A stretch of 64,000 nucleotides of DNA from CADEED01 sp041395625 (GTDB taxonomy: Bacteria > Pseudomonadota > Gammaproteobacteria > Steroidobacterales > Steroidobacteraceae). The DNA is taken from NCBI GenBank assembly GCA_041395625.1, contig JAWLAE010000008.1, positions 4,230 through 68,229 of the forward strand, read 5' to 3'. The number at the start of each line of letters is the position of its first letter. Position 1 is the stretch's first letter. This document shows, one piece after another, positions 8,034-17,239 of the stretch. Under the pieces are notes generated by a model. That model was not told where the DNA came from and did not search any database. It saw only the letters and a program-made list of their open reading frames with translations. The position numbers and the translations under genes are program-made.

Positions 8034-10259
8034 GTGACCGACCAGCTCATCCTGCAAGTGGCGCTCGACGCGCCACTGCGGCAAGTGTTCGACTACCTGG
8101 CGCCGGCATCGGCCCGGTTCAGGCCGCAACCAGGCGTGCGAGTCCGCGTGCCATTCGGCCGCCGGCAGCTGGTGGGCGTGATCCTCGCGCTTGCCCACCA
8201 GTCCGACGTGCCGCAGGCAAAGCTCCGCCCGGCGCTCGAGATTCTGGATGCCGAGCCCGTCGTCGACGCCTCGTTGCGTCGGCTGCTCGAGTTTGCCGCC
8301 CGCTATTACCACCACCCGATCGGCGAGGTGGTAGCGGCGGCCCTGCCTAAGCTGGCTCGACAGGGCGCGACGGCAGTGGAGCTGCTCGAGTGCTGGCACG
8401 CAACGCAGGCGGGACTCGAAGCGATCGCAGCTGGCGAGCCGAGGCGCGCGCCCAAACAGCGTGCGGTGCTCGAATTCGTCGCACAGCAGACCCGCATGTC
8501 CGGCACCAATGGCGCGACGGTCGAGCTGCTCAACGCCGCCGTGCCTGGGTGGCGCGACGCGGTACGCGCGCTGACGGCACGTGACTGGCTTGCGTCGGCC
8601 GAGCAGGAGCGTGCCGCAACGGACGCACGAGACGGCGCACTCATGCGTACCAACCGGCTCGACCCAACGGCCGAACAATTGGTGGCTATCCAGGCGATAG
8701 AAGCTGCGCTGGGACGGTACTCGGCTTTCCTGCTCCAAGGCATCACCGGCAGTGGCAAGACCGAGGTCTATCTGCGCGTGATCGAAACGGCGTTGCGGGC
8801 CGGTCGTCGCGCGCTCGTCCTGGTGCCCGAGATCGGCCTGACCCCACAGCTGGTCGCACGCTTTACAGCTCGCTTCCATGTGTCACTCGCCGTGCTGCAC
8901 TCCGGACTGACGGACACCGAACGCCTGGCTGCCTGGCGCGCCACGGTCGCCGGCGATGCGCGCATCGTGATCGGTACACGCTCGGCGGTTTTCGCGCCCG
9001 TGTCGGACCTCGGCGTGCTGATCGTCGATGAAGAACACGACGCATCGTTCAAGCAGCAGGATACGGCTTTTCGTTACTCGGCACGGGATCTCGCCATCGT
9101 GCGCGCGCAGCAATCGGCAGTACCCATCGTGCTGGGTTCCGCCACGCCATCGATCGAATCGCTGCACAATGCGACGTTGGGTCGTTACACGGTCTTGTCG
9201 TTGCCTCGGCGCACCGGCCAGTCACTGCCACCACGCGCAGCCACTATCGATCTGCGCCAGCACGCAGTCCGTCAGGGCCTGTCGACACCGGCCGCCGAAG
9301 CGATCCGTCGACATCTGGCCAACGACGGGCAAGTGCTCGTGTTCATCAATCGCCGCGGTTATGCGCCCTCACTGGTCTGTACCGCTTGCGGCTGGATGGC
9401 GCCTTGCAGCGACTGCGACGCGCGCCTGACGGTGCATCTCGGCGCTGCGCAACTGCGCTGTCACCACTGTGGCGCGCAAGCGCCGTTGCCCGAGCACTGC
9501 CTGCAATGCGGCTACGCCGTGCGACCCGTGGGCCAGGGAACCGAACGAGTCGAGGCGACGCTGGCCGAATGGTTCCCCGAGGTGCCGATCGCACGCCTCG
9601 ATCGCGATGTCGTTAGGCGACGTGGTGACGCCGAGGACGTCATGACGCGAGTCGCGAGCGGCGAGGCTCGGATCCTGGTGGGCACACAGATGGTCACCAA
9701 GGGTCATGATTTCCCGAACGTGACTCTAGTGGTCGTGCTGAATGCCGACCAGGGCTTGTTCAGCACCGACTTTCGCGCGCCCGAGAGATTGGCCCAGACT
9801 ATCGTGCAAGTGGCGGGACGTGCCGGACGCGGCGAGAAGCCAGGCGAAGTACTGATCCAGTCTGAGTATCCAGAGCACCCGCTGCTGCAGAATCTGCTGC
9901 ACGAAGGCTACGAGGGATTTGCGCGCCAGGCACTCGCGGAACGCGCGGCATCCGGCTGGCCACCCTTTGCGCGGCTGGCGGCCCTGCGTGCATCGGCGCC
10001 TGCGCTAGCCACAGCAGTGGCGTTCCTGCGGGACGCGCGCGTGGCGATCCAGCCACCGCCGGGACTGAAACTACTCGGGCCCGTGCCGGCGGCGATGGCC
10101 AAGCGGGCCGCTCGTTACCACGCGCAATTGTTAGTTGAGTGCGCAGATCGCACGGCATTGCATCAGTTCATCGACGCGTGGCTGCCACGCCTCGAATCCC
10201 TGACGACGCCGCGCGATCTGCGCTGGTCGCTCGATATCGACCCGCTGGAGCTCAGCTAG
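8034..10259 (+). CDS. priA: Primosomal protein N', replication restart helicase
   Basis: PriA recognises stalled forks and reloads the replicative helicase. Visible in order are the N-terminal 3'-DNA-end-binding domain (LILQVALDAPLRQVFDYLAP), Walker A GITGSGKTEVY (about residues 236-246), the DEEH-type Walker B VDEEHDASFKQQD, and the zinc-binding insertion with four CxxC-type pairs (CTACGWMAPCSDCDAR, then CHHCG ... CLQCG). Helicase motifs VGTQMVTKGHDFPNVTLV and QVAGRAGRG follow. The GTG at 8034 gives the usual N-terminus (741 aa; E. coli 732). The longer ATG frame from 7938 would translate the DnaA-box cluster. The 3' end overlaps the convergent EF-hand gene by 8 bases. Confidence 0.96.
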   Translation: MTDQLILQVALDAPLRQVFDYLAPASARFRPQPGVRVRVPFGRRQLVGVILALAHQSDVPQAKLRPALEILDAEPVVDASLRRLLEFAARYYHHPIGEVVAAALPKLARQGATAVELLECWHATQAGLEAIAAGEPRRAPKQRAVLEFVAQQTRMSGTNGATVELLNAAVPGWRDAVRALTARDWLASAEQERAATDARDGALMRTNRLDPTAEQLVAIQAIEAALGRYSAFLLQGITGSGKTEVYLRVIETALRAGRRALVLVPEIGLTPQLVARFTARFHVSLAVLHSGLTDTERLAAWRATVAGDARIVIGTRSAVFAPVSDLGVLIVDEEHDASFKQQDTAFRYSARDLAIVRAQQSAVPIVLGSATPSIESLHNATLGRYTVLSLPRRTGQSLPPRAATIDLRQHAVRQGLSTPAAEAIRRHLANDGQVLVFINRRGYAPSLVCTACGWMAPCSDCDARLTVHLGAAQLRCHHCGAQAPLPEHCLQCGYAVRPVGQGTERVEATLAEWFPEVPIARLDRDVVRRRGDAEDVMTRVASGEARILVGTQMVTKGHDFPNVTLVVVLNADQGLFSTDFRAPERLAQTIVQVAGRAGRGEKPGEVLIQSEYPEHPLLQNLLHEGYEGFARQALAERAASGWPPFARLAALRASAPALATAVAFLRDARVAIQPPPGLKLLGPVPAAMAKRAARYHAQLLVECADRTALHQFIDAWLPRLESLTTPRDLRWSLDIDPLELS

Positions 10260-10761
10260 CGGGCTTGTCCTGCGAGCGATTGCGGCGCAGTTCCTGGTGG
10301 CGCTGTTTGGCGCCGGCCCGCATTTCCTCCCGGGTCAGATAGCCGTTCTTGTCGGCATCGAGCTCATTGAAACGTTCGGCCATGCGCGGCATCTTGGCCT
10401 GTACTTCAGCGAGCGAGTACTGACCGTCACCATCGATATCGGCCTCGCGCAGGCGCTGCTCCATCCGCGCCTTACCCTCGGCCCGACGCGCCTCTCTGGC
10501 GGCCTTCGCCTCGTCCTGGGTGACGTAGCCGTCCTTGTCGGCATCCATCGCCTCGAAGCGCTGTTGCGCGCGATCATTGGTCGGCAGTTCAGCGCGCGAC
10601 AACCGGCCGTCGCCGTCCTTGTCCAAGCGTTTGAACATCTCACCACGCTGCGGCGCGTGGTCGCGCTGCTGGCGCGCGCCGTCGGCCGCACTGGCCATCG
10701 TGGTCGTCGCAGCGAGGGCAACAGCCACGAGGGCAACTGGAAGTAACGTCGAACTCTTCAT
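10252..10761 (-). CDS. Exported EF-hand calcium-binding protein
   Basis: The 169-residue protein has a signal peptide (LLPVALVAVALAATTTMASA) and four EF-hand loops: DKDGDGRLSRAE, DADKDGYVTQDE, DIDGDGQYSLAE and DADKNGYLTREE. Each has acidic or Asn residues at loop positions 1, 3 and 5 and Glu at 12, so all four should bind calcium. The spacers are Arg/Glu/Ala-rich helices. It is probably periplasmic; a partner cannot be deduced. It is convergent with priA, sharing 8 bases at the 3' ends, and lies upstream of and divergent from argS. The 146-base gap to argS carries a small GC hairpin (CGGCC/GGCCG near 10798-10813) but no U-tract. Confidence 0.9.
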   Translation of the reverse strand: MKSSTLLPVALVAVALAATTTMASAADGARQQRDHAPQRGEMFKRLDKDGDGRLSRAELPTNDRAQQRFEAMDADKDGYVTQDEAKAAREARRAEGKARMEQRLREADIDGDGQYSLAEVQAKMPRMAERFNELDADKNGYLTREEMRAGAKQRHQELRRNRSQDKPAS

Positions 10762-10907
10762 GTTTCACTCCTGAAAACTACAAATAGCATGCACCACGGC
10801 CTTCGAACGGCCGCTGCCTCACCGCACGGTACGCCCCTCTGCACCCGCTGACTTCCGGCCCGGCATCGGACCAAACGGGCGACTCGCTATTCGGTTGACA
10901 CGTTACA

Positions 10908-12701
10908 ATGGTCCGCTTCGACCACCCTAGCCGAAGCCCAATCTTGAAAGCCGAACTCGAGCACCTGCTGCGCCAGGCCCTTGCGAGCCTGGTGCCGAGT
11001 GTATTGCCAGACGCCCCCGATCCCGCCAGCATCGCTGTTGAGCGTACGCGTGACCCTGCCCATGGCGACTTCGCCACCAATGTGGCCCTGCGCCTGGCCA
11101 AGACCGCAGGCCGCAAGCCACGCGAGCTGGCGCAGGCCATTCTGGAAGCAATACCACCCAATGAACTCATTGCGGGCGCCGCAATCGCCGGCGCCGGCTT
11201 CATCAATTTTCGACTCGCGAAGCACACCTTCGCCGCGACCCTGCAGCGCATCCACGACGAGGGCGAACGCTTCGGGCGTGGTCGGGTCGGCGCAGGCACC
11301 AAGGTGCTGCTCGAGTTCGTGTCGGCCAATCCCACGGGCCCGATGCACGTCGGGCATGGCCGGCAGGCTGCCTACGGCGCCACGCTGGGTAATCTGCTGG
11401 TTGCCGCCGGCTTCGACGTGCAGCGCGAGTTCTATATCAATGATGCCGGCAGACAGATAGACATTCTCGCGGTCAGCGTCTATCTGCGTTATCTGGAGGC
11501 CAGCGGCGAAACGCTGACGTTTCCCGTCAACGGCTATCGCGCCGCGTACATCCTGCCCGTGGCCGCGGCCCTGCGCGCCGAGGTCGGCGACAGCTTGCGT
11601 CGCGCGAGTGCGGAGATGTATGCCGACGCGCCGCCGGATGCACCGGCTGGCGACAAGGACAAGCACATCGACGCGCTGATCGGCAATGCGCGCCGCTTGT
11701 TAGGTGCGGCCGGATTCGAGCGGATCGTGACGTTTGCACGCGATCGGATGCTGGCGGAGATCCGCGACGATCTGGATGGCTTCGGCGTGAGTTTCGATCG
11801 CTGGTATTCCGAGCGGGAACTCGAAACCAGCGGAGCGATCGATCGGGCTCTCAACAAGCTGCGCGACGAGAACCGGGTCTATGAGAAAGACGGCGCCGAG
11901 TGGTTCCGCGCAGTGGAGTTCGGCGACGACGAAGACCGTGTCGTGGTGCGCGAGAACGGCCTCAAGACCTATTTCGCGTCAGACATTGCCTATCATTACG
12001 ACAAACGGCAGCGCGGCTTCGACAAACTGATCGATGTGCTGGGGGCGGATCATCACGGCTATGTCGCGCGGGTGCGCGGCGGTCTCGTCGCCCTGGGTGA
12101 GCCGGCCGACTGCCTCGAAGTGTGCTTGGTGCAGCTCGTCAGCCTGTTCCGCAACGGCGAAAAGCTGTCGATGGGCAAACGCGAAGGCAACTTCGTCACG
12201 CTGCGACAACTGCGTGACGAGGTCGGCAACGATGCCTGCCGGTTGTTCTATCTGATGCGCAGCAACGATCAGCATCTCGATTTCGATCTCGAGCTCGCCA
12301 AGTCACGCTCGAACGAAAACCCCGTCTACTACATTCAGTACGCGCACGCGCGGGTCGCGAGCGTGCTGAAGCAACTCGAGTCGCGCGGCCTCAGGTTCGA
12401 CCGCGCTCAGGGACTCGCCCATGCCGCGCGTCTCACCGGCGTGCACGAAGAGGCCGTGCTGACAGCGCTGTCGCGCTATCCCGAGGTGGTCGAACACGCT
12501 GCACTGGCGCGCGCCCCGCACGCCTTGGTGCACTACCTGCGAGAGCTCGCCAATTCTTTCCACACCTACTACAACGCCGAGCAGTTCATCGTCGAGGATG
12601 CCGAACTGCGCAATGCGCGATTGGCGCTGGTGTTAGGCGTGCAGCAGGTCATTCGCAATGGTCTCGGCATACTGGGTGTAGCCGCGCCCGAGACGATGTA
12701 G
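10908..12701 (+). CDS. argS: Arginyl-tRNA synthetase
   Basis: This is a class I synthetase that charges tRNA-Arg. It has the N-terminal Add-1 tRNA-recognition domain, the HIGH signature as HVGH within ANPTGPMHVGHGRQAAYG, the ArgS variant of the KMSKS loop (KLSMGKREGNFVTL), and the DALR anticodon-binding domain at the C-terminus (ALVHYLRELANSFHTYYN ... ARLALVLGVQQVIRNGLGIL). At 597 residues it is slightly longer than usual. The ATG at 10908 overlaps a TACAAT -10-like hexamer (10904-10909), so the alternative TTG at 10944, giving the typical start LKAELEHLLRQAL, may be the true start. A SPOR-domain gene follows 16 bases downstream, a common gammaproteobacterial pairing. Confidence 0.95.
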   Translation: MVRFDHPSRSPILKAELEHLLRQALASLVPSVLPDAPDPASIAVERTRDPAHGDFATNVALRLAKTAGRKPRELAQAILEAIPPNELIAGAAIAGAGFINFRLAKHTFAATLQRIHDEGERFGRGRVGAGTKVLLEFVSANPTGPMHVGHGRQAAYGATLGNLLVAAGFDVQREFYINDAGRQIDILAVSVYLRYLEASGETLTFPVNGYRAAYILPVAAALRAEVGDSLRRASAEMYADAPPDAPAGDKDKHIDALIGNARRLLGAAGFERIVTFARDRMLAEIRDDLDGFGVSFDRWYSERELETSGAIDRALNKLRDENRVYEKDGAEWFRAVEFGDDEDRVVVRENGLKTYFASDIAYHYDKRQRGFDKLIDVLGADHHGYVARVRGGLVALGEPADCLEVCLVQLVSLFRNGEKLSMGKREGNFVTLRQLRDEVGNDACRLFYLMRSNDQHLDFDLELAKSRSNENPVYYIQYAHARVASVLKQLESRGLRFDRAQGLAHAARLTGVHEEAVLTALSRYPEVVEHAALARAPHALVHYLRELANSFHTYYNAEQFIVEDAELRNARLALVLGVQQVIRNGLGILGVAAPETM

Positions 12702-12717
12702 ATAAGGACTGGCAGCG

Positions 12718-13323
12718 ATGGCGACCGGCAGGACCAAGATCACGTCGCGCGACTACAAGCACGCCCGCAACGGCGGCTTCAGCTTCGATCGGATCCACTG
12801 GCCGGAATTTGGCACTGGCCTTGCGATCGGGCTGGCCTGCGCGCTGGCCGTGCACGTCTATCACCGCGGTGCAGAGACGCGGGCCATCCAAGCGCGCGCG
12901 CTGGAAACGCCTCGACCCGAGCCACGGCGTGCTGACGCCGCAACCGAGAGCCCAGCGTCCGAGGGTGAGGACGCAGCCAAGAACCTCGACTTCTACGACA
13001 TGCTGCCCAAGTTCGAGGTGGTCGTGCCGGAGAAAGACAAAGAGGTGAGGAGCGAGCGCGGCAACACACTGGGGCCGATCGAGCGACCCGGGGTGTATGT
13101 GCTGCAGGCGGGCTCCTATCGCGAGCTGGCCGAAGCCGAGCGCGTCAGTGCGCAACTGCGGATGCAGGGTATCAATTCGCAAGTGCAGCGCGTAGCGGTG
13201 GATGAGGACGTCTGGCATCGGGTGCGTATCGGTCCGCTCACCGACCTCGACGAACTCAACAAGCTGCGCGCCAAACTGCGTAAGCGCGAGCTCGACACGC
13301 TCGTCATTCGCGTGGGTGAGTAG
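12718..13323 (+). CDS. SPOR-domain cell-division protein (FtsN-like)
   Basis: A basic cytosolic N-terminus (RTKITSRDYKHAR) precedes one transmembrane helix (about residues 32-47, GTGLAIGLACALAVHVY). A Pro/Ala-rich periplasmic linker follows, with LDFYDMLPKFEVVVPEK in the middle. A C-terminal SPOR domain lies at about 120-200 (VYVLQAGSYRELAEAERVSAQLRMQG ... WHRVRIGPLTDLDELNKLRAKL). SPOR domains bind denuded septal peptidoglycan. The membrane topology and position after argS match FtsN-like proteins of Pseudomonas and Xanthomonas, though an FtsN name is inference. AAGGA precedes the ATG at a normal distance. The 3' end overlaps the convergent GST gene by 20 bases. Confidence 0.88.
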   Translation: MATGRTKITSRDYKHARNGGFSFDRIHWPEFGTGLAIGLACALAVHVYHRGAETRAIQARALETPRPEPRRADAATESPASEGEDAAKNLDFYDMLPKFEVVVPEKDKEVRSERGNTLGPIERPGVYVLQAGSYRELAEAERVSAQLRMQGINSQVQRVAVDEDVWHRVRIGPLTDLDELNKLRAKLRKRELDTLVIRVGE

Positions 13324-14185
13324 CTCGCTGCGCGGAATTCAAGCGATCGAAGTCGCTGGCATCGTGTCGCTCCGGCAATTGTTCGGACACTTCACCCCAG
13401 TTCCGATTGACCATACGGCCACGAACGACCGCCGGTCGCTTGGCGATCGACTCGGCCCATCTGACGACGTGCTTGTATTCATGCACCGCGAGGAACTCGG
13501 CGGCTTCGTACGCCTGCCCTAACACCAGCATGCCGTACCAGGGCCAGATGGCTATATCGGCAATCGTGTACTCGGCACCCGCAATGTACCGTCGCTCGGC
13601 GAGCTGCCGATCGAGCACATCGAGCTGCCGCTTCACTTCCATCGCAAAACGGTCGATCGCGTATTCGATCTTGACTGGCGCATAAGTGTAGAAATGGCCA
13701 AAGCCGCCGCCGAGATAGGGCGCCGAGCCTATCTGCCAGAACAGGTAGGACAGGCACTCGGCGCGCTGCGGCTGGTCGTCAGGCAGGAACTCGGCAAACT
13801 TCTCCGCCAGATACAGCAGGATGGCGCCGGACTCGAATACGCGTGTGGGTGTCGGCGTGGATCGATCGAGCATCGCCGGGATCTTGGAGTTCGGATTCAC
13901 CGCCACGAAGCCGGAGCCGAACTGATCACCGGCGCGAATGTCGATCAACCACGCGTCGTATTCGGCGTCCGCGTGGCCCTTCGCCAGCAGCTCCTCGAGC
14001 ATCACCGTAACCTTCACTCCGTTCGGCGTCGCGAGCGAATAGAGCTGCAGCGGATGCCTGCCCACCGGCAGCTCCTTGTCATGCGTGGCACCGGCCGTTG
14101 GGCGATTGATGTTCGCCCACTGACCACCGTGACCTTGCTTCCAGGTCCAGACCTTCGGTGGGGTGTAGGATGGCGATTCGCCCAT
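13304..14185 (-). CDS. yghU: Glutathione S-transferase family protein, YghU type
   Basis: This 293-residue protein has the Nu-class layout: a long N-terminal arm (PPKVWTWKQGHGGQWANINRPTAG), a thioredoxin-like domain (LQLYSLATPNGVKVTVMLEELL, with the VNPNSKIPAMLD and FESGAILLYLAEKF glutathione-binding segments), and an all-helical C-terminal domain (YIAGAEYTIADIAIWPWYG). E. coli YghU binds two glutathiones and acts as a disulfide-bond reductase; a similar role is expected. A short space separates its start from the divergent esterase gene (starts at 14185 and 14242). Confidence in the subfamily rests on the N-terminal arm and the WKQGHGGQWANINRP segment. Confidence 0.93.
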   Translation of the reverse strand: MGESPSYTPPKVWTWKQGHGGQWANINRPTAGATHDKELPVGRHPLQLYSLATPNGVKVTVMLEELLAKGHADAEYDAWLIDIRAGDQFGSGFVAVNPNSKIPAMLDRSTPTPTRVFESGAILLYLAEKFAEFLPDDQPQRAECLSYLFWQIGSAPYLGGGFGHFYTYAPVKIEYAIDRFAMEVKRQLDVLDRQLAERRYIAGAEYTIADIAIWPWYGMLVLGQAYEAAEFLAVHEYKHVVRWAESIAKRPAVVRGRMVNRNWGEVSEQLPERHDASDFDRLNSAQRATHPRE

Positions 14186-14241
14186 GCTGTGACTTCCTGC
14201 GCAATACTCACTGCATCGTACCGATGCGCGAGACCAGATAC

Positions 14242-15228
14242 ATGAAGATTTCCACGCCGCGGCTGCTTGTCGCCCACAGCGCTGCCGCTACTTCGTTGAC
14301 CCTGATGATACTGCTGGGCATCCAGACTGCGACCGCGGCGCCCCGTGCGACCCCACTCGAATCGCACTCACTGCTGTCGGGCGGCGAGGAGCGACGCTAC
14401 TGGGTACACCAACCACCGCAGCCCGCGCCGGGCGGTGGCATCGTCTTCGTTCTGCACGGTTCGAATGGCGATGGGCCCGGCATGCGCGAGTTGCTGGGCC
14501 AGCGGCTGGAGGCACTCACCGACCGCGCCGGATTTTTCGTCGTGTATCCAGACGGATTCGAGCGGCACTGGAACGACTGCCGCGCCTTGGCAAGCTACGC
14601 GGCGAATCAGCACGACGTCGATGATCCAGCATTCCTGCGCGCGATAGTCGCGGCAATGGTGCGGCGATCTGGCATCGACGAGCGCAGGACGTTCGCGATC
14701 GGCTACTCGAACGGCGGGCACATGGTATTGCGGCTCGCGCTAGAGGACGCGGGATCCTACGCAGGGTTAGCCGTAGTCGCCGCCAATCTGCCGGCGCCAG
14801 CGGGTCGAGATTGCGAAACCCGCTCTGGCGCCACGCCGATCGCATTGTTTGCGGGAACGGCGGACACCATCAACCCGTATCGCGGTGGCATCGTCCGCGT
14901 CGGCGACGACGTGAGTCGCGGTCACGTATTGGCGGCGGAATACACTGCGTCATGGTTGGCGCGCCGCGCAGGGCATGTGGGTGGCCCCGTGTCGCAGCAG
15001 TATGCCGACCGCGACCACACCGACCGATCACGCGCCGAACGCCTTGCATGGATCGAGCCCGGCAAGCCGCCTGTGTGGCTCTACATCCTGCACGGCGCTG
15101 GCCACACGATTCCCGGATCCCCCGATCGATCGCCCGACTCCCCCTCCGTGACGAACCGGGATATCGACGCAGCCGCGCAATCCTGGCGGCTGTTTCAAAG
15201 CGTCGACCCGGGGTTTGCGACTCGTTAG
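14242..15228 (+). CDS. Secreted PHB-depolymerase/feruloyl-esterase family hydrolase
   Basis: This is an alpha/beta hydrolase of the LpqC / poly(3-hydroxybutyrate) depolymerase type. An N-terminal signal peptide (LMILLGIQTATAA) precedes the core. The oxyanion strand is FVLHGSNGDGPGMREL, and a VVYPDGFERHWNDCR segment is characteristic of the family. The nucleophile elbow is GYSNGGHM, an acidic residue lies in the AGTADTINPYRGG region, and the catalytic His is in ILHGAGHTIPGSPDR. The ATG at 14242 is chosen because it begins the signal peptide directly; earlier in-frame ATGs exist at 14158 and 14224. The mature enzyme is about 300 residues. The natural substrate is uncertain. It converges with the SDR gene with a 4-base overlap. 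Confidence 0.85.
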   Translation: MKISTPRLLVAHSAAATSLTLMILLGIQTATAAPRATPLESHSLLSGGEERRYWVHQPPQPAPGGGIVFVLHGSNGDGPGMRELLGQRLEALTDRAGFFVVYPDGFERHWNDCRALASYAANQHDVDDPAFLRAIVAAMVRRSGIDERRTFAIGYSNGGHMVLRLALEDAGSYAGLAVVAANLPAPAGRDCETRSGATPIALFAGTADTINPYRGGIVRVGDDVSRGHVLAAEYTASWLARRAGHVGGPVSQQYADRDHTDRSRAERLAWIEPGKPPVWLYILHGAGHTIPGSPDRSPDSPSVTNRDIDAAAQSWRLFQSVDPGFATR

Positions 15229-16094
15229 GGATTCAGCCCGCCGTTCGCGACCAGCATCTGTCCCGTGATCCAGCGCGCGTCGTCGCTGGCGACGAAGGCT
15301 ACGACATCGGCTATGTCACTCGGTTGCCCCAGCCGACCCAGCGTGGTGTTCTTCGCGACTGCTTCGCGCACGGCCGCAGGATAGTCGCTGATCATGTCCG
15401 TGTCGGTCAGACCCGGGATCACCGCATTGACCGTGACGCCGCGCGGTCCGAGCTCGCGCGACAGCGAGCGCGTGAATTGTTCGATCGCCGATTTGGAACC
15501 CGCGTAGATCGAATAACCGGGCGACCAGCTGCGCGTCGTGCTGCTCGAAATATTGATGATTCGTCCGCCGTCCGCGACGCGCTTGGCGGCCTCCTGCATG
15601 GAGAAATACGTGCCTTTCAGCAAGCCGAACACCGCATCGAAGGTCTGCTCGGTCTCGTCGGCGACTTTGACTGTCGGCGGCAGAAAACCCGCGTTGTTGA
15701 CGACGATGTCGAGACGGCCGAGTTGTTTGTCGATCTCGGCATACAGCCGCCTGACATCCGGCACGCTGGCAATGTCAGCCTGAATGGCGATCGCTTGGCC
15801 GCCGCCGGCACGGATCGACGCCACAGCCTCCTCTGCCGCGGCAGCGGACTTCGAGTAATTGATGACAACGGTGGCACCGTCGCGGGCGAGCCGCTCGGCG
15901 ATCGCGCGCCCAATGCCGCGCGAGCTGCCTGTCACGAGGGCCACCTTGCCATCGAGGCGAGCGGCAGCCGCCGTACCTGCTGCGGCGTCGCCCTTGGCAG
16001 CGCCATACACCGTGATGGTTGCCAGCGTCGCCATGATCATCATGGCCAGCCCACTGACGGCGGCAAAGCTTCGAGGATGGGGGGTAATACTCAT
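15225..16094 (-). CDS. Short-chain dehydrogenase/reductase with N-terminal membrane/signal segment
   Basis: This classical SDR resembles 3-oxoacyl-ACP reductases. The cofactor motif is TGSSRGIGRAIAERLA, the structural motif NNAG lies in VVNNAGFLPP, the catalytic Ser is in INISSSTTRSW, and the YxxxK pair is in GYSIYAGSKSAIEQF. LTDTDMISD and the C-terminal GQMLVANGGLNP complete the fold. What is odd is the N-terminal extension of about 45 residues with a hydrophobic stretch (AAVSGLAMMIMATLATITVYGAA) that looks like a signal peptide or anchor. NAD(P)-dependent SDRs are normally cytosolic. The next gene upstream is a second SDR with the same kind of extension, 13 bases away, suggesting one operon. 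Confidence 0.88.
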   Translation of the reverse strand: MSITPHPRSFAAVSGLAMMIMATLATITVYGAAKGDAAAGTAAAARLDGKVALVTGSSRGIGRAIAERLARDGATVVINYSKSAAAAEEAVASIRAGGGQAIAIQADIASVPDVRRLYAEIDKQLGRLDIVVNNAGFLPPTVKVADETEQTFDAVFGLLKGTYFSMQEAAKRVADGGRIINISSSTTRSWSPGYSIYAGSKSAIEQFTRSLSRELGPRGVTVNAVIPGLTDTDMISDYPAAVREAVAKNTTLGRLGQPSDIADVVAFVASDDARWITGQMLVANGGLNP

Positions 16095-16107
16095 GAAATC
16101 GCGCCTC

Positions 16108-16917
16108 CTACCAAGGTAGTGTCTTGCCGTCGTAGTTCCAGAACCTGCCAGTGTTCTCGATGTTCACCTGATCGACGACAGCGATCAGTTCACTCACGGC
16201 AAGTTCAACGCTGCGCAGCGGCATTCTCGCACCTTTCATCATGTCTGTATCGACCGGGCCGGGATTGATCAGTGCAACGGCAATGCCGTCCTTGGCCAAC
16301 AACTTGGCGTAATTGAGCATGAGCATGTTGAGCCCGGCTTTGCTGGCGCGATAGAACGGGATACGTCCTGGCCCCCGGTCCACGCCGAACGATGCTTCGC
16401 TGGTGCTGATATTGACGATTTTCCGCTCCGTACCAGCCACGATGTTCGGCAGCAGTGCCTCGGCAACACGCAGCGGCCCAACAGTGTTCACCGCCAACAC
16501 GCGCTCAAATTCATTGAGATCCATCTTGCCCACTTGCTGGTCTTCGATATTGCCGGCAATACCACTGTTGTTGATCAGCACATCGATTGCCCGGCCCTCG
16601 ATCGCCACGGCGAGCAGCCGCACCTGGTCTGCATCGGTAACATCGAGCTGCTTCACGACCAGGTTGGGGTGAGCGATCGCCAAAGCATTCAGGTCCGATG
16701 CCGCTGCAGGGTCGCGGCAGGTGGCAATGACCCGCCAGCCCTTGGCCGCATAGGCGCTAGCCAGACCCAGGCCGATGCCGCGGTTCGAGCCGGTGATCAA
16801 GACTGTTCGCACGGCGTTATCGGCCGCAGCTGGAGCAACTGGTGCAAACGCGCCCAGGCCGCAAACCGCAGCGACAACGATCAGCCAACGATGGATGGTT
16901 TTCCCCATGAAAGTCAC
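16108..16917 (-). CDS. Second SDR with apparent signal peptide
   Basis: This is an SDR with TGSNRGIGLGLASAYAAKG, LINNSGIAGN, NISTSEASFG and a YRASKAGLNMLML active-site helix, in which Y and K are separated by three residues as required. NPGPVDTDMMKGARMP follows. The C-terminus (RFWNYDGKTLPW) is typical of the CsgA/sniffer-like SDR subgroup. Residues 10-32 (HRWLIVVAAVCGLGAFAPVAPAAA, abbreviated here) form a good Sec signal peptide with an A-x-A-like end, which is unexpected for an NAD(P)-dependent enzyme. It is upstream of and co-directional with the other exported-looking SDR. A small helical protein and a methyltransferase gene follow the same strand upstream, with gaps of 10-15 bases, so a four-gene unit is plausible. 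Confidence 0.87.
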   Translation of the reverse strand: MTFMGKTIHRWLIVVAAVCGLGAFAPVAPAAADNAVRTVLITGSNRGIGLGLASAYAAKGWRVIATCRDPAAASDLNALAIAHPNLVVKQLDVTDADQVRLLAVAIEGRAIDVLINNSGIAGNIEDQQVGKMDLNEFERVLAVNTVGPLRVAEALLPNIVAGTERKIVNISTSEASFGVDRGPGRIPFYRASKAGLNMLMLNYAKLLAKDGIAVALINPGPVDTDMMKGARMPLRSVELAVSELIAVVDQVNIENTGRFWNYDGKTLPW

Positions 16918-16929
16918 CCCTGGAAACGA

Positions 16930-17229
16930 TCAACGTAAATCTGAGATCACACCGCGAATCAAACGCTCGCGCCGCTCCCGTCTGCGCGCATCGATCTCGG
17001 GCGTCGCCTTGAACGATTCGATCGCCGCGTCCGTGATGCCACACTGCTCCCCCAGAGCCTCGTAGATATCCAGACGATCGCGGATCACGCTGATCTCCAT
17101 CGTGAGTCGCAACAGGGCATCGACTACCTTGTCCATATCGAGCTCGCGGATGAACTGCGGCCGGACGCGTTTCGGATCGTGCATCATCGATACGACGCTG
17201 GTACGCTCAACTACATCGAACTTGTTCAT
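16930..17229 (-). CDS. Small all-helical protein, unknown function
   Basis: This 99-residue protein from the ATG at 17229 is dominated by helix-forming charged residues: FIRELDMDKVVDALLRLTMEISVIRDRLDIYEAL, listed here in two parts as FIRELDMDKVVDALLRL and TMEISVIRDRLDIYEAL. An Arg-rich tail (DARRRERRERLIRGVI) follows. The length and the helix with TMEISVIRDRLD recall small single-domain proteins of the chorismate-mutase-like size class, but the active-site residues are not evident and I do not assign that function. It lies between the methyltransferase and the SDR on the same strand with gaps of about 10-12 bases, so it is probably co-transcribed with them. Confidence 0.65.
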   Translation of the reverse strand: MNKFDVVERTSVVSMMHDPKRVRPQFIRELDMDKVVDALLRLTMEISVIRDRLDIYEALGEQCGITDAAIESFKATPEIDARRRERRERLIRGVISDLR

Positions 17230-17239
17230 GGCTGTCACT

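Noticed and set aside
7917..8879. Long open frame on the minus strand opposite priA
   Set aside because: Composition is that of an antisense shadow in G+C-rich DNA; priA on the other strand has all its motifs.
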